DNA of 64,000 bases, taken from NCBI RefSeq assembly GCF_000381265.1, contig NZ_KB906274.1:1-64000 (forward strand), in the 5' to 3' direction. The DNA is from Curvibacter lanceolatus ATCC 14669 (GTDB lineage Bacteria; Pseudomonadota; Gammaproteobacteria; Burkholderiales; Burkholderiaceae_C). The notes beneath the pieces were generated by a model. That model searched no databases. It had not been told where the DNA came from and saw only the letters and a list, made by a program, of their open reading frames with translations. Of the stretch, positions 34,064 to 43,076 are shown in pieces (the stretch's first letter is position 1; every line of letters starts with the position of its first letter). Position numbers and translations under genes: made by a program.

Positions 34064-35374
34064 ATGGAGAACCAGATGCAGACACCCCAGACCATGACTG
34101 AAAAAATCCTGGCCCGCGCCTCGGGCCAGGCTTGCGTGTCGCCCGGCCAGGAGATCACGGCCCGGCCAGACTTCGTGATCAGCTACGACTTCCCCGGCTA
34201 CACCGATGTGTTCTTCAAGGAGACCCGCGAGGACTTCGGCGTGGAGAAGGTGTCCAGCCCCGAGCGCTTCGTGCTCTTCATCGACCACATGGTGCCGGCC
34301 ACCTCGCCCAAGGAGGAGGAGCTGCACAAGATCACCCGCGCCTGGGGCAAGGAACAGGGGGTGCCGGTGCACGAGCGCGAGGGCATCGGCCACCAGGTGT
34401 CCGCCGAGCTGGGCTACGCCACGCCGGGGGCCTTTGCCGTGCATTTCGATGGCCATGTGAGCCAGCTGGGTGCGTTCGGCACCTTTGCCTTCGGCGCTCG
34501 CAAGGGCGTGGTGGAGGCCTTTGCCACCGAGAACATCACCATGACGGTGCCGGCCACCATCAAGGTGGAATTGACGGGCACGATGCAAGCCGGCGTGATG
34601 GCGCGCGACGTGTTCCACCACATGGTGCGCGTGATGGGCCCCGCCTCGTGCCGCTTCAAGGTGGTGGAGTTGTGCGGCCCGGTGATCGACGCCATGAGCA
34701 TCGAAGGCCGACAGGTGCTGTGTGGTCAGGCCATGTTCCTGGGCGCCACCACCATGCTGATCGCGCCCGATGCCAAGACCCTGGACTACACGACAGGCCG
34801 CTCCAGGATCGCGCTGGCACCGGTCTACCCCGATGCCGACGCCGTCTACGAGCGCGTCGTGCGCATCGACATCTCCGAGCTTGAACCCATTGTGGTGGTG
34901 CCCCCCAGCCCCGCCAACACGCGCAACCTCACCGACTACACCGGCCTGGAGGTGCACACCGGCTACCTGGGCTCTTGCGCCAGTGGCCGGCTGGAAGACC
35001 TGCGCATCGCGGCCCAGATCCTGCGCGGGCGGCACATTCAGCCGGGCTTTCAGCTGCATGTGGTGCCCACCTCGAAGGCCATCATGGCCGCCGCAGCGCG
35101 CGAGGGCCTGATCGAGACGCTGGTGGAGGCCGGCGCCTTCATCAGCTCGCCCAGTTGCGATTACTGCTTTGGTCGCATCGCCACCATGAGCGACGGGCAG
35201 CGCGCCGTCTCCACCGGCACGCTGAACACGCCGGGCCGCATGGGCAGTGTGGATTCAGAGATCTACATTTGCAACGCCGCGGTGTTGGCGGCCTCGGCGC
35301 TCGAAGGGCGCATTGCCGACCCCCGGCCCTACCTGGCCGAGGCCTTGGCCCAGCCCACGGGGGCCGCAGCATGA
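34064..35374 (+). CDS. Aconitase/LeuC-family hydro-lyase, large subunit
   Basis: The protein has 436 residues (ATG 34064, or 34076). The [4Fe-4S] ligands of the family are Cys305 (GSCASGR), Cys365 and Cys368 (SCDYCFG). It is shorter than LeuC by about 30 residues and resembles the homoaconitase/dimethylmalate dehydratase group rather than true isopropylmalate isomerase. No other leucine genes are nearby. It pairs with the small subunit gene that overlaps by four bases. A hydration/dehydration of a branched dicarboxylic acid is expected. The exact substrate is not shown. Confidence 0.85.
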   Translation: MENQMQTPQTMTEKILARASGQACVSPGQEITARPDFVISYDFPGYTDVFFKETREDFGVEKVSSPERFVLFIDHMVPATSPKEEELHKITRAWGKEQGVPVHEREGIGHQVSAELGYATPGAFAVHFDGHVSQLGAFGTFAFGARKGVVEAFATENITMTVPATIKVELTGTMQAGVMARDVFHHMVRVMGPASCRFKVVELCGPVIDAMSIEGRQVLCGQAMFLGATTMLIAPDAKTLDYTTGRSRIALAPVYPDADAVYERVVRIDISELEPIVVVPPSPANTRNLTDYTGLEVHTGYLGSCASGRLEDLRIAAQILRGRHIQPGFQLHVVPTSKAIMAAAAREGLIETLVEAGAFISSPSCDYCFGRIATMSDGQRAVSTGTLNTPGRMGSVDSEIYICNAAVLAASALEGRIADPRPYLAEALAQPTGAAA

Positions 35375-35928
35375 GCCTGAACAAGCTGCAAGGCCGCGTG
35401 GCCTGGGTCTTCGAGGAAGACGACTACGACATCGACCTGATCGTCGGGGTGCGCAACATCAAGATCACCGATGTGCAAGAGCTGGCGGCGCTGGCCATGG
35501 CTGACTACACGCCGGGCTTTGCCGCCACCGTGCGCCCAGGCGACCTGCTGGTGGGTGGCGAGAACTTCGGCTACGGCCACCCGCACTACCCGGCCATGCG
35601 CGCCATGCGGCACCTGGGCATTTCGGCCGTGATTGCCGAGTCCTTCTCGCCCGGCTTTTTTCGCGGTGAGATGAGCATGGGCTTTCCGTTGGTGAGCTGC
35701 CCGGGCATCCGTGCCGCGGCGGCACGCGGCGACGAGCTGACGGTGAACTGGGCTACCAGCGAAGTGACGAACCTGCGTACCGGCCAGACGCTGGCGCTGC
35801 AGGCGTTCTCTGCCTCCGAGCGCGGCATGCTCGAGGCGGGCGGCCTGATCCCCTACCTCAAGCGCCGCATGGCGCTGGCCCAGGCCCAGACACCGAACCC
35901 ACCCACCACCGCGCCCCAAACCACCTGA
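35371..35928 (+). CDS. Aconitase/LeuD-family hydro-lyase, small subunit
   Basis: The protein has 185 residues from ATG 35371. The swivel domain is visible: GDLLVGGENFGYGHPHYPAMRAMRHLGISAVIAESFSPGFFRGEMSMGFPLV. In LeuD the active-site motif is usually NFGCGSSREHA; here it reads NFGYGHPHYPA, so the familiar Ser-Arg pair is replaced. This points to a different substrate from isopropylmalate or citrate. The last 20 residues are Pro/Thr-rich. It overlaps the large subunit gene by the ATGA and forms one enzyme with it. Confidence 0.85.
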   Translation: MSLNKLQGRVAWVFEEDDYDIDLIVGVRNIKITDVQELAALAMADYTPGFAATVRPGDLLVGGENFGYGHPHYPAMRAMRHLGISAVIAESFSPGFFRGEMSMGFPLVSCPGIRAAAARGDELTVNWATSEVTNLRTGQTLALQAFSASERGMLEAGGLIPYLKRRMALAQAQTPNPPTTAPQTT

Positions 35929-35992
35929 ACCCATTCATTTCTGACCACCGACGGCGCAGCACCCGGCTGCGCCACTTGAGACGGAGCCCCCC

Positions 35993-36886
35993 ATGACCAC
36001 TACCCGCCAGGCGCTGCGCCAGCGCATCCAGGATGGATCCACCCTCTGGTTCGGCGGCGCACAAGATGCGCTGTCGGCCCTGCTGGTGGACCAGTCCGAT
36101 TTCGACGGCATCTTCAGCACCGGCTTTGGCATTTCGGCCGCGCTGCTGGGGCAGCCCGACATGGAGCTTTACACCCTCAGCGAGAACGTGGCCACCGTGA
36201 ACCGCATGGCCAACGTGGTGAAGAAGCCTATTTTTGTGGACGCCGACACCGGCTATGGCAACGTGCTCAACATGGGCCGCGCCGTGCGGGAGTTCGAGAA
36301 GGCCGGCGCAGCCGCGTTGCAGATCGAAGACCAGATCAGCCCCAAGCGCTGCCCGGCCGCCGCCACCAGCTCGACCCTGGTCTCGGTGAAGGATGCGACG
36401 GCCCGCATCAAGGCCGCGCTCGATGCACGGCAAGACCCCGACCTGCTGATCGTGGCCCGCACCGACGCCATGGACCCGAGCGAGGCGCTGGACCGTGCCG
36501 CACACTATGCCGAAGCCGGCGCCGACCTGATCCAGCCCATCTCGCGCACCTTCAACCGCTATGAGCAACTGGTGCAGCTGCGCGAGGTCTGCGGCCGCCG
36601 CCTGGCGCTGCAGCTGATGGCAGGCACCTGGATGACCTCCCTCACGCGGGTGCAGATCGAAAGCGTGGCGGCCTTTGCGGCCTACCCCATCGCCAGCCTG
36701 CTGACCAGCGTGCATGCGGTGCAGGCCAACCTGGCCGAACTGGCGCGGCGCCGCTCGGGCGATTTCGCGAACCTGCCTTTCGAGCAGACGACGATGGCTG
36801 CCTTCAAAGAGCTGATCGGCTGGCATGCGCTGGAAGAGCGCCAGGCGCATTACGAAGCCGACGTGGCGGCCGAGCCAAGCTGCTGA
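35993..36886 (+). CDS. Isocitrate lyase/PEP mutase superfamily C-C lyase
   Basis: The protein has 297 residues. The TIM-barrel signature residues are present: VDADTGYGN with Asp83 and Asp85 for magnesium, and LQIEDQ with Glu112 and Asp113. The catalytic loop reads SPKRCPAAATSS: Lys118, Arg119 and Cys120 are kept, but the usual Gly-His after the Cys (KRCGH) is missing. Members include 2-methylisocitrate lyase, dimethylmalate lyase and oxaloacetate decarboxylase. Following a hydro-lyase pair, the gene order matches 2,3-dimethylmalate dehydratase plus lyase of nicotinate fermentation. The substrate is inferred to be an alkylated malate or similar. Confidence 0.85.
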   Translation: MTTTRQALRQRIQDGSTLWFGGAQDALSALLVDQSDFDGIFSTGFGISAALLGQPDMELYTLSENVATVNRMANVVKKPIFVDADTGYGNVLNMGRAVREFEKAGAAALQIEDQISPKRCPAAATSSTLVSVKDATARIKAALDARQDPDLLIVARTDAMDPSEALDRAAHYAEAGADLIQPISRTFNRYEQLVQLREVCGRRLALQLMAGTWMTSLTRVQIESVAAFAAYPIASLLTSVHAVQANLAELARRRSGDFANLPFEQTTMAAFKELIGWHALEERQAHYEADVAAEPSC

Positions 36887-36925
36887 GCCCCCCTCATTCC
36901 CTCAAGAAAACAGGAGACCCCTACC

Positions 36926-37918
36926 GTGAAGTCGATCAACCTCATCAGCCGCCTCTTCGTGGCAGGCGCCGTGTCGCTGGGCCTGGCCTCGGCCGCCCTG
37001 GCCCAGAACGCCTACCCCAGCAAGCCGATCCGCCTGGTCGTGCCTTACCCGGCCGGGGGCGCCACCGATGTGGCGGCGCGCACCCTGCAGCCGCGCCTGC
37101 AAGAAGAGCTGGGCCAGACCATCATCGTGGAGAACCGCCCCGGCGCCGGCGGCAACATCGCCATGAGCAACGTGGCGCAGAGCGCCCCCGATGGCTACTC
37201 GCTGGCCATGACGCTGACCGGCATGCTGTCGATCAACCCGGTGATTTACAAGACGCCGGGCTTTGACGCCTCGGACTTTGTGCCCGTGGCGCGCGTCTCG
37301 CTGGCGCCGCTGATTCTGGTGGTGCCCGAAAAGTCACCCTACAAAAACGTGAAGGAACTGCTGGAAGCCGGCAAGAAGGCCGGCAAAGGGGGCCTGGCCT
37401 ATGGCTCGGCCGGCGCAGGCGGCCTGTCGCACCTGGCCTCGGAGCTGGTCAACAGCCATGCCGCCAGCAACTTCACGCACGTGCCCTACAAGGGCGGCGC
37501 GCCGCTGGTGCAGGCCTTGATGGCCAATGAAGTGGCCTGGGGCCTGCTGGGCACGGGCGATGTGCGCAGCTTCATCCAGGCCGGCAAGCTCAAGGCCCTG
37601 GGCCAGTTGCGCCAAGGCCGCTCAGAGCTGTGGCCCGACATCCCGACACTGACCGAACAAGGCGTGCTGGGCGGCGTGGATTTTGACGTGTGGTTCGGCG
37701 TGGTGGCGCCGGCCCGGACCCCGCCCGCCATGGTCAAACTGCTGGGCGAAAAGATCGCCAAGATCACGGCCGAGCCGGCCTTCCGCCAGCGCCTGCTGGA
37801 CCTGGGTGGCGTGGCGCCTGCGACGGGCAACAGCCCGGAGGCCTTTGCCAACGTCTTGCAACGCGAGCTGGCCGTGCTGCCCAAAGCCGCCAAAGAGGCT
37901 GGCTTGCAGCTTGACTGA
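36926..37918 (+). CDS. Bug-family (TctC-like) solute-binding protein
   Basis: The protein has 330 residues from GTG 36926, preceded by CAGGAGA. The signal peptide (MKSINLISRLFVAGAVSLGLASAALA) is followed by QNAYPSKPIRLVVPYPAGGATD, the Bug family hallmark. It binds a carboxylic acid in the periplasm. It is the fourth gene of the hydro-lyase/lyase operon (39 bases after the lyase), and so presumably captures that pathway's substrate. No membrane transport genes are adjacent. Confidence 0.92.
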   Translation: MKSINLISRLFVAGAVSLGLASAALAQNAYPSKPIRLVVPYPAGGATDVAARTLQPRLQEELGQTIIVENRPGAGGNIAMSNVAQSAPDGYSLAMTLTGMLSINPVIYKTPGFDASDFVPVARVSLAPLILVVPEKSPYKNVKELLEAGKKAGKGGLAYGSAGAGGLSHLASELVNSHAASNFTHVPYKGGAPLVQALMANEVAWGLLGTGDVRSFIQAGKLKALGQLRQGRSELWPDIPTLTEQGVLGGVDFDVWFGVVAPARTPPAMVKLLGEKIAKITAEPAFRQRLLDLGGVAPATGNSPEAFANVLQRELAVLPKAAKEAGLQLD

Positions 37919-37988
37919 AACGCCCGGCGTGCCTTGGACGATCGTCGCCCCTCAGGCACCCAACGCTGGGTCAGTGGCCGCGGCGGCC

Positions 37989-39326
37989 TCAGGCTGCCGC
38001 AAGCTGCGCCTGGGCCAGCTCCTGCGTGATGCGCAAGAACGCATCCACCTCGGCCGGGCTGTTGCAGTGCAGGGGCGATACACGCACCGCGCCTTGCAGG
38101 CCCAGGGATTCGAGCATGCGGCGCGAGTAGAGGCTGGCCACGCTGCGTTCGTACACGGTCACGCCGCGCAGGCCGTACTCGTGCACGGCCTGGGTGCAGT
38201 CCAGCCCGTCCACCCCCAGCGCGATGATGAGGTCGCGGCTGGCCAGGTCGTCGTGGTCCAGGTAGACCTGCACGCCCGGCAGGGCACGCAGGCCGGGCTG
38301 GGCCGCGCTGCCGTTCAGCAGCCGCGCCAGCAGGGCCCGTTCATGCAGGGCAATGCGCTCCATGCCGGCCTCGAACAGCGCACGGCGTGACGCCGCGGCC
38401 TCTGCAGAGGGCCACAGGCCGGGCAACTCAAGCCCGGCCTGCTGGCCCAGCCAGCACACGTAGTCGGCCACCTCTTGCAGCACGGCAAACTGCCAGGGTG
38501 ACGAGCTGCCGAGGTCCCAGAAGTTGGCGCTCTTGCCTGCCAGCTTGTGGTGGGGCAGCAAAGCGGCGCGCTCCGACAGCCAGGCCAGGCCCGAGCCGCG
38601 GCAGCCAAAGAACTTGTAGGGCGCGAGGTTGATGCCGTCCACCGGGGTCTTGCGCAGGTCGATGAGCCCGTGGGGCGCATGCTGCACGGCATCGACCACG
38701 ATGTAGAGATCGGGCTTGATGGCCCGCGCCCGGGCCACGATCTGCTCCAGATCGAGCTTGGCGCCCGAGATGTTGGAGGCATAGATCACGTTGAGCAGCA
38801 CCGTGTCGGCATCCACCAGGCGCACGATGGCCTCCACATCCACCCCACCGGTCTGCGGGTTGCTGGGGGCCACCCGCAGTTCGCGCCCGGTTTCGCGGGC
38901 ATAGCGCTCCATGGCGTCGTACGACGAGGGGTGCTCCAGTGCGGTGGTGACCAGGTTGCGGCCGGGCACGTTCTGCGCGATGGCCCGCACCATGTCGAAC
39001 ATGGCGGCCGAGGCGGTCAGGGCGGCGAAGACGCTGCCGCCCTCGGCATGGAGCATCATGCGGAAGTCGGCCGTGCCGGCGGCCTGGATGGCCTGCAGCT
39101 CACGCGCCACCGGGTGGATGCGCTCGGTGTTGTCGGGCACGGCGTCGATCAGCGCAAAGCGCTCGACCGCCGCCTTGAGCCGGAACGAGCCCCCGGCGTT
39201 GTCAAAGTACAGGCGCGGGCGGCCCTGGTGGTCGTGCTCGATCTGCAAAAAGCGCTCGCGCACCGCCTGCATCAGAGCGGGCGGAAACAGCAGGCCCTGC
39301 GGGTAGGTTGAGGCAATGCTTGCCAT
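37989..39326 (-). CDS. Class V PLP-dependent enzyme (cysteine desulfurase-like)
   Basis: The protein has 445 residues from ATG 39326, with AAGGGGG upstream; the longer in-frame extension is a shadow of the next gene. Asp212 (VVDAVQHAPHG) contacts the PLP ring nitrogen, His216 lies nearby, and Lys238 in APYKFFGCRGSG binds PLP. The short cysteine loop of NifS/IscS is not seen, so desulfurase activity is uncertain. The enzyme may instead act on an amino acid as an aminotransferase or lyase. Its gene follows, two bases on, a periplasmic amino-acid-binding protein, suggesting one amino-acid pathway. Confidence 0.82.
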   Translation of the reverse strand: MASIASTYPQGLLFPPALMQAVRERFLQIEHDHQGRPRLYFDNAGGSFRLKAAVERFALIDAVPDNTERIHPVARELQAIQAAGTADFRMMLHAEGGSVFAALTASAAMFDMVRAIAQNVPGRNLVTTALEHPSSYDAMERYARETGRELRVAPSNPQTGGVDVEAIVRLVDADTVLLNVIYASNISGAKLDLEQIVARARAIKPDLYIVVDAVQHAPHGLIDLRKTPVDGINLAPYKFFGCRGSGLAWLSERAALLPHHKLAGKSANFWDLGSSSPWQFAVLQEVADYVCWLGQQAGLELPGLWPSAEAAASRRALFEAGMERIALHERALLARLLNGSAAQPGLRALPGVQVYLDHDDLASRDLIIALGVDGLDCTQAVHEYGLRGVTVYERSVASLYSRRMLESLGLQGAVRVSPLHCNSPAEVDAFLRITQELAQAQLAAA

Positions 39327-39328
39327 GC

Positions 39329-40231
39329 TCAGACCCCCTTCTTGCTGGGGTTGCGGTAGGCCTCGCGAATGCCTTCGGTCATCGGGAAGTTCAGGTTGAT
39401 GTTGCTCGGCGGGATGGGCTGGGTGAACCAGCGGGCATACAGGCGCTCGATCTCGCCCGACTTCATCAACTGGGTGACGGTGTCGTCCACCACGGCCTGG
39501 AAGGCCGGGTCGTTCTTGCGGTACATGATGCCGTAGGGCTCCTGGCGCAGCACCACGTCGTGCAGCATGCGGAAGTCGCCCGGGCGCGGTGAGGTGGCAA
39601 TCAGGCCGGCCAGTTGCACATCGTCCAGCACATAGGCCACGGCGCGCCCGCTGGCCAGCAGCAAGAAGGCGTCGGCCGTGTCCTTGCCGGTGATCTCCTG
39701 CACCTCCACGTTCTCGGCGCGCTTGTAGGCGCGCAGCAGCTGGATCGAGGTGCTGCCGGCCACGGTGGCCACCGTCTTGCCCGTCAGGGCGGCCAGGCTG
39801 TTGATGCCCGAGTCCTTTTTGACGGCCACCGTGATGCCCGCCACAAAATGGCTGGGGGCAAAGGCCACCAGTTGTTGGCGCGCCACCGAGTTGGTGGTGG
39901 TGGCGCAATCCAGATCGACCGTGCCGTTCTGCATCAGGGGCATGCGGTTGAGCGAGGTCAGGGTGGTGTACTCCACGCGCAGCGCGGGCAGGCCCAGCTT
40001 GGCCTTCACGGCGTCGACGATCTTGAGGCAGATGTCATTCGAGAACCCGATCGGGTCGCTGCCGCCCTTGGCCACATACGAGAACGGGATGGAGCTGTCG
40101 CGGCTGCCGATGCGGATGACCCCGCTGTCCTTGATCTTGCGCAGCGTGTCGATGTCTTGCGCCGAAGCGATCTGGGACACAAGGGCTGCACCGAGCAGCA
40201 GGGCAAGCGGCAATTTGGCAAGGCGTTTCAT
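39329..40231 (-). CDS. GltI-type amino-acid-binding periplasmic protein
   Basis: The protein has 300 residues. A signal peptide (LAKLPLALLLGAALVSQIASAQ) precedes a family 3 solute-binding protein: SGVIRIGSRDSSIPFSY, then GFSNDICLKIVDAVKAKL and LTSLNRMPLMQNGTVDLDCATTTNS, typical of glutamate/aspartate-binding proteins. No ABC permease or ATPase gene is adjacent, so it must share a transporter elsewhere. It is the first gene of a two-gene unit with the PLP enzyme and lies opposite a LysR regulator. Confidence 0.9.
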   Translation of the reverse strand: MKRLAKLPLALLLGAALVSQIASAQDIDTLRKIKDSGVIRIGSRDSSIPFSYVAKGGSDPIGFSNDICLKIVDAVKAKLGLPALRVEYTTLTSLNRMPLMQNGTVDLDCATTTNSVARQQLVAFAPSHFVAGITVAVKKDSGINSLAALTGKTVATVAGSTSIQLLRAYKRAENVEVQEITGKDTADAFLLLASGRAVAYVLDDVQLAGLIATSPRPGDFRMLHDVVLRQEPYGIMYRKNDPAFQAVVDDTVTQLMKSGEIERLYARWFTQPIPPSNINLNFPMTEGIREAYRNPSKKGV

Positions 40232-40354
40232 GGTGCTGAGACTCCATTTGAGGGGACTGGCGGGGTGATCGGTTCGGCCCCCGGCAACGGTGCTGATGGG
40301 GGATGGCTGAATTCTGGAGCGCCCCTCAATTCAAAAAAAGCGATTTTTTGTTGT

Positions 40355-40374
40355 GCTTTAACATTCCATAAAGC
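40355..40374. promoter_or_regulatory. LysR-operator-like inverted repeat
   Basis: GCTTTA and TAAAGC form perfect six-base arms with eight bases between them, 16 bases before the LysR ATG. The nine-base word AAAGCGATT also occurs twice, at 40337-40345 and 40370-40378, 33 bases apart. The spot between a LysR gene and its divergent partner fits an autoregulatory site. Confidence 0.5.
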
Positions 40375-40390
40375 GATTGGAAGATGCACC

Positions 40391-41296
40391 ATGATGACCT
40401 TCAAGCAACTCGAGGCCCTGTACTGGATTGTCCAGCTGGGGGGCTTTGCCCCGGCCGCGCAGAAGCTGCACACCTCGCAGTCGGCGGTGTCCAAGCGGGT
40501 GCATGAGCTGGAGCAGGTGTTCGACACCCCGCTGTTTGACCGCAGCCAGCGCACGGCCCGCCTGACCGAAAAGGGCGAAGAGATGTTCTTGCTGGCGCGC
40601 AAGCTGCTGCGCGAGCGGGACCTGGCGGTGGAGCAGTTTGCCAAGCCCGAGGTGATCGAGCGGCGCCTGCGCATCGGCGTGACCGAGCTCACCGCCATGA
40701 CTTGGCTGCCCCGCCTGGTGGCCCTGGTACAAGAACACTACCCCAAGGTGAAGCTGGAGCCCGATGTCGACGGCAGCCTGCCACTGCGCGAGAAGCTGTT
40801 GGCCGATGAGCTTGACCTGATCCTGGTACCCGACGCATTTGCCGACACCCGGCTGCGATCCAAGGTGGTGGGCCAGGTCGACAGCGCCTGGATGGCCAAG
40901 CCCGGCCTGGTGCCCGCGGGCACCACGCGCCTGCACGAGCTGGCCCGGGTGCCCTTGCTGGTGCAGGGCGACAGCTCGGGCACCGGCCGCCTGTACGACG
41001 CCTGGCTGCGCGAGCAGGGCATCGAGACCACCGATGCGATCGTGGTCAGCAACCTGATCGCCCTCACCAGCCTGACCCTGTCGGGCTTTGGCGCCAGCTA
41101 CCTGCCACGCCAGTGCATGGCCCCGCTGGTGTCGCTGGGCATGCTGGCGGTCATCGATGTGGAGCCCGCCCTGCCCCCCGTGCCGTATGTGGCCCTGTAC
41201 AAGGGCGAGGTGCGCAGCACGCTGACCTCGGCGCTGATCATGCTGGCCCAGTCGTGCTGCGATTTCTCGCGGGCGTTTCAGACGGCGCCGGCCTGA
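40391..41296 (+). CDS. LysR-family regulator
   Basis: The protein has 301 residues from ATG 40391 (MMTFKQLEALYWIVQLGGF); the open frame further upstream is antisense to the binding protein gene. The winged helix is FAPAAQKLHTSQSAVSKRVHELEQVF, and the remainder is the inducer-binding domain. It is transcribed away from the GltI-type/PLP enzyme pair and probably controls it. The effector may be the amino acid bound by that protein (inference). Confidence 0.9.
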   Translation: MMTFKQLEALYWIVQLGGFAPAAQKLHTSQSAVSKRVHELEQVFDTPLFDRSQRTARLTEKGEEMFLLARKLLRERDLAVEQFAKPEVIERRLRIGVTELTAMTWLPRLVALVQEHYPKVKLEPDVDGSLPLREKLLADELDLILVPDAFADTRLRSKVVGQVDSAWMAKPGLVPAGTTRLHELARVPLLVQGDSSGTGRLYDAWLREQGIETTDAIVVSNLIALTSLTLSGFGASYLPRQCMAPLVSLGMLAVIDVEPALPPVPYVALYKGEVRSTLTSALIMLAQSCCDFSRAFQTAPA

Positions 41297-41320
41297 GCGC
41301 CCGGCCATCGCTCGTTGACA

Positions 41321-42517
41321 TCAGGTCGAGGGCTTGTGCGCGCCGTCATCCAGGTGCGCCAGGCTGGCCTCGTACAGCGCGGCCACCAGATCGCTTTGCG
41401 TGACCATGCCCACCAGGCGGCGCTCGGCGTTCACCACGGGCACCTGGTGCAGGCCCTGGTCCGACATCAGGGGCACCAGCTCGACCATGGGCTGAGTGTC
41501 CAGCACAGTGCGCACCTGGGGGCTCATGATCTGGCCCACCACTTCGGCCTTGGCGCTGTGGCTGAACGGCGAGGCCTGCAGCAGGCGCTGCAGGCGCCGG
41601 CTCAGGCCCGGGTAGCGCCGGGGTTGGGCATGGGCCAGAAAGTCGGCCCGGGTGACGATACCCTGCACCCGCCGCACCCGATCCAGCACGGGCAGGGCCG
41701 GCAGGGCATGGCGCTCCATCAGGCGCCAGGCCTGGCCCAGCTCGGTGGCAAACACCACCGACACCACATCGCGCGACATGATCTGCCCGCAGGTCACCGA
41801 GCCGAAGCGGCGGCGGAAGGCCTTCATCTCGGTCTGCAGGAACAGATCGGCCAGGTCGTCACGGCTGATGTCGAGCACCTGGTTGTAGTCCAGCATCACG
41901 CGGGCCAGGTCTTCGGGCCGGAAGCCCAGGCGGGCCGAAGGGCGCAGGTCGTCGGTGTGGTGCACGCTGCGGGCATCGGGCAGGGCCGTGTGCGGGTAGC
42001 GGCGGCCCACCGCCTTGTTGTAGAGCACGGCAATCAGCAGCAGCAAGGCGGTGTTCAGCCCCACGGGGGTGAGCACAAAACCATAGCCCGCCTGGTGCAC
42101 CGGCGCGCCGCCCAGCACGGCCGTGAGCGCCACCGCCCCCGAGGGTGGGTGGATGCAGCGCAGCGCAAACATGGCCGCAATGGCCAAGGCAATGGCCAGC
42201 GCCGCGGCCAGCACCGGCGCCTCGATGAAGCGTGCGCAGGTCACCCCGACCAGCGCCCCCAGCAGGTTGCCGCCCACCATGGACCAGGGCTGGGCCAACG
42301 GGCTGGATGGCACCGCAAACAAGAGCACGGCCGAGGCCCCCATGGGCGCCGCCAGCCACAAGGCCCCCGCACCCGGCCCCAAGGCCCAGGCGCTGACCAG
42401 GCCGGTGAGCAAGATCCCGATCAAGGCACCGGCACTGGCGCGCAGGCGTTCTATCGGGTTGACCGGGGATGGCGTGGGCCATTGGCGCTGCAGCCAGCTG
42501 ATGAGGTGGGTGGACAT
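41321..42517 (-). CDS. HPP-family membrane protein with two CBS domains
   Basis: The protein has 398 residues. About five membrane segments occupy residues 25-175 and include CIHPPSGAVALTAVLGG, the HPP signature. Two CBS domains follow: about 244-293 (IMSRDVVSVV...GIVTRADFL) and 327-382 (IMSPQVRTVL...GMVTQSDLV). CBS pairs usually sense adenine nucleotides. Plant HPP proteins carry nitrite into chloroplasts, so nitrite or nitrate transport is a possibility here, but that is only an inference. It is a single gene converging on the LysR gene. Confidence 0.85.
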   Translation of the reverse strand: MSTHLISWLQRQWPTPSPVNPIERLRASAGALIGILLTGLVSAWALGPGAGALWLAAPMGASAVLLFAVPSSPLAQPWSMVGGNLLGALVGVTCARFIEAPVLAAALAIALAIAAMFALRCIHPPSGAVALTAVLGGAPVHQAGYGFVLTPVGLNTALLLLIAVLYNKAVGRRYPHTALPDARSVHHTDDLRPSARLGFRPEDLARVMLDYNQVLDISRDDLADLFLQTEMKAFRRRFGSVTCGQIMSRDVVSVVFATELGQAWRLMERHALPALPVLDRVRRVQGIVTRADFLAHAQPRRYPGLSRRLQRLLQASPFSHSAKAEVVGQIMSPQVRTVLDTQPMVELVPLMSDQGLHQVPVVNAERRLVGMVTQSDLVAALYEASLAHLDDGAHKPST

Positions 42518-42608
42518 GGAGTGAGCAGGGCTGGGGTGAGAGTCAGGGCGCGAATTACATCACGTCACGATATATAATTTCAAGCAGCCCGACGGTCCTT
42601 CGATCTCC

Positions 42609-43049
42609 ATGCCCCACGCCCCCCGCCCCGCCCCGCTTCAAAAGCGCGACTATGAATCGCTGTCTGAATTCCGCTACCAGCTCAGGCGTTTTCTGCGCTT
42701 CAGCGAAGACGCCGCGCAATCCGAAGGCCTCACGCCCCAGCAATACCTGCTGATGCTGCACGTGAAGGGCACCCCTGGCCGCAGCTGGGCCACGGTGGGT
42801 GAACTGGCCGAGCGCCTGCAGACCGTGCACCACGCCGTGGTGGCCCTGGTGTCGCGCTGCGAGTCGGCGGGCCTGGTGCTGCGCCAGCCCAGCGAAACCG
42901 ACCGCCGCCAGGTCGAGGTGCACCTGAGCGAGGCCGGCGAGCAATGCCTGGAGCGCCTGGCCGGGCGCCATCGGGCCGAGTTGCAATCGCTGTCCGGGGT
43001 GTTCCAGGTGGCCAACATCTCCGCCTTCAACGACCACCAGGCCGGCTGA
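42609..43049 (+). CDS. MarR-family regulator
   Basis: The protein has 146 residues. The winged helix comprises TPQQYLLMLHV, ATVGELAERLQTVHHAVVALVSRCESAGLVLRQPSETDRRQVEVHLSEAG, the standard MarR arrangement. It is followed by a strong hairpin terminator. A palindrome (TGCATT/AATGCA) lies between this gene and ccoG, and could be its operator. The ligand is unknown. Confidence 0.88.
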   Translation: MPHAPRPAPLQKRDYESLSEFRYQLRRFLRFSEDAAQSEGLTPQQYLLMLHVKGTPGRSWATVGELAERLQTVHHAVVALVSRCESAGLVLRQPSETDRRQVEVHLSEAGEQCLERLAGRHRAELQSLSGVFQVANISAFNDHQAG

Positions 43050-43067
43050 AGCCGGCCCTTTTTTTGA
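43040..43067 (+). terminator. Rho-independent terminator after the MarR gene
   Basis: The perfect arms GCCGGC and GCCGGC around TGAA overlap the stop codon region and are followed by a run of seven T. Confidence 0.85.
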
Positions 43068-43076
43068 TCTTTAAGT

